Part shown: one piece after another, positions 63,772-64,000 of the stretch
How the letters are laid out: every line of letters starts with the position of its first letter
Numbering within the stretch: the stretch's first letter is position 1
DNA from: [Haemophilus] felis
GTDB taxonomy: Bacteria; Pseudomonadota; Gammaproteobacteria; Enterobacterales; Pasteurellaceae
DNA: 64,000 nucleotides
Reading direction: 5' to 3'
Assembly: GCA_002015125.1 (NCBI GenBank)
Contig: MUYB01000030.1
Span: 1 to 64,000 of the forward strand
Notes under the pieces: generated by a model
Told to the model about the DNA's origin: nothing
Seen by the model: only the letters and a program-made list of their open reading frames with translations
Database searches by the model: none
Made by a program: the position numbers and the translations under genes

Positions 63772-64000
63772 TTAATGAGACGAAATACGTTTCATATCTG
63801 TCATATATCCACGCAGTTCTTGACCAATTAACTCAATTGGATGGTTGCGAATTGCATCATTGACTTCTCGTAAGCTTATGTTGTCAATATCTACCGCTGG
63901 CGTTGGTTCGCCCAAATCGCCTTTTTGTAAGTTTGGAATAACTTCTTTGGCAAGAATTGGAGTCGCTACATTCGCAAATAAGTAGTTACCGTATTCAGCA
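63772..64000 (-). CDS. ilvC: Ketol-acid reductoisomerase, C-terminal end (partial)
   Basis: Read directly by translating the minus strand from the window edge: it gives [19 protein letters not shown], a middle part with [11 protein letters not shown] and [17 protein letters not shown], and ends [16 protein letters not shown] before TAA at 63774-63772. This matches the end of the long (class II) IlvC, as in E. coli (AEYGNYLF..., [14 protein letters not shown]). The enzyme makes the dihydroxy acids in isoleucine and valine synthesis. The N-terminal part lies beyond 64000. Confidence 0.93.
   Translation of the reverse strand, partial: AEYGNYLFANVATPILAKEVIPNLQKGDLGEPTPAVDIDNISLREVNDAIRNHPIELIGQELRGYMTDMKRISSH

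Noticed and set aside
1-64000. tRNA, rRNA, prophage or integrase genes
   Set aside because: I looked through the spacers and saw no tRNA-like CCA ends with cloverleaf arms, no rRNA sequence and no integrase or phage structural genes; the only mobile-element trace is the tnpB remnant.

Overview
The window is chromosomal DNA from a Pasteurellaceae bacterium of the Haemophilus/Histophilus/Aggregatibacter/Pasteurella side of the family. The evidence is the Hin-type DNA uptake word AAGTGCGGT (or its complement), which recurs through the housekeeping parts (for example 5962-5970, 47211-47219, 49062-49070, 53393-53401, 55939-55947), the low G+C, and gene products and gene order typical of the family. 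I cannot name the genus.

Layout. 1-9 kb is core genome: the 3' part of comM, a YibQ-type deacetylase-like protein translationally coupled to envC, gpmA, a low-molecular-weight phosphatase overlapping or abutting rimO, a decayed tnpB remnant with its structured right end, then udp-asnC divergent from asnA. 9.2-10.6 kb is an A+T-rich three-gene island: a COG3910-type ATPase, a secreted Cys-rich peptide with a double-glycine motif, and a small unknown protein. 10.7-38.7 kb is an exoprotein block with two giant genes facing apart: a 4817-residue BapA/RTX-type adhesin on the minus strand, and on the plus strand a two-partner secretion pair, TpsB plus a 3751-residue IbpA-like TpsA. The TpsA carries an adhesin region, a tandem array of tyrosine motifs, a Fic (AMPylation) domain and a C-terminal YopT-type cysteine protease. 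A 13-G homopolymer lies between the two divergent units.

38.8-64 kb is core metabolism and stress genes: dusA, yfbU, mlaA, the ribose operon rbsDACBKR with a visible RbsR operator and CRP-like site, pckA, hslO-hslR, nudE, an OPT transporter, cysQ, the pentose phosphate genes zwf-pgl-gnd with an unrelated A+T-rich membrane protein gene between pgl and gnd, a Cof-type HAD phosphatase, comF-nfuA behind a likely Sxy-dependent CRP-S site, yheS, a MarC-family gene and the 3' end of ilvC.

How it fits together. The metabolic part covers ribose uptake, the oxidative pentose phosphate branch and gluconeogenesis (pckA), with CRP-like sites at rbs, pckA and comF. comM, comF and the uptake words reflect natural transformation. 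The exoprotein block is the accessory, host-facing part: an adhesin probably secreted by a type I system not present here, and a TpsA toxin delivered by the neighbouring TpsB. The most unusual features are the modular tyrosine array in the TpsA (8 copies of a 49-residue unit and 4 of a 63-residue unit, plus exact YEEI and EPIYA motifs), the poly-G tract as a possible expression switch, and the small ATPase/GG-peptide island, whose function I could not assign.
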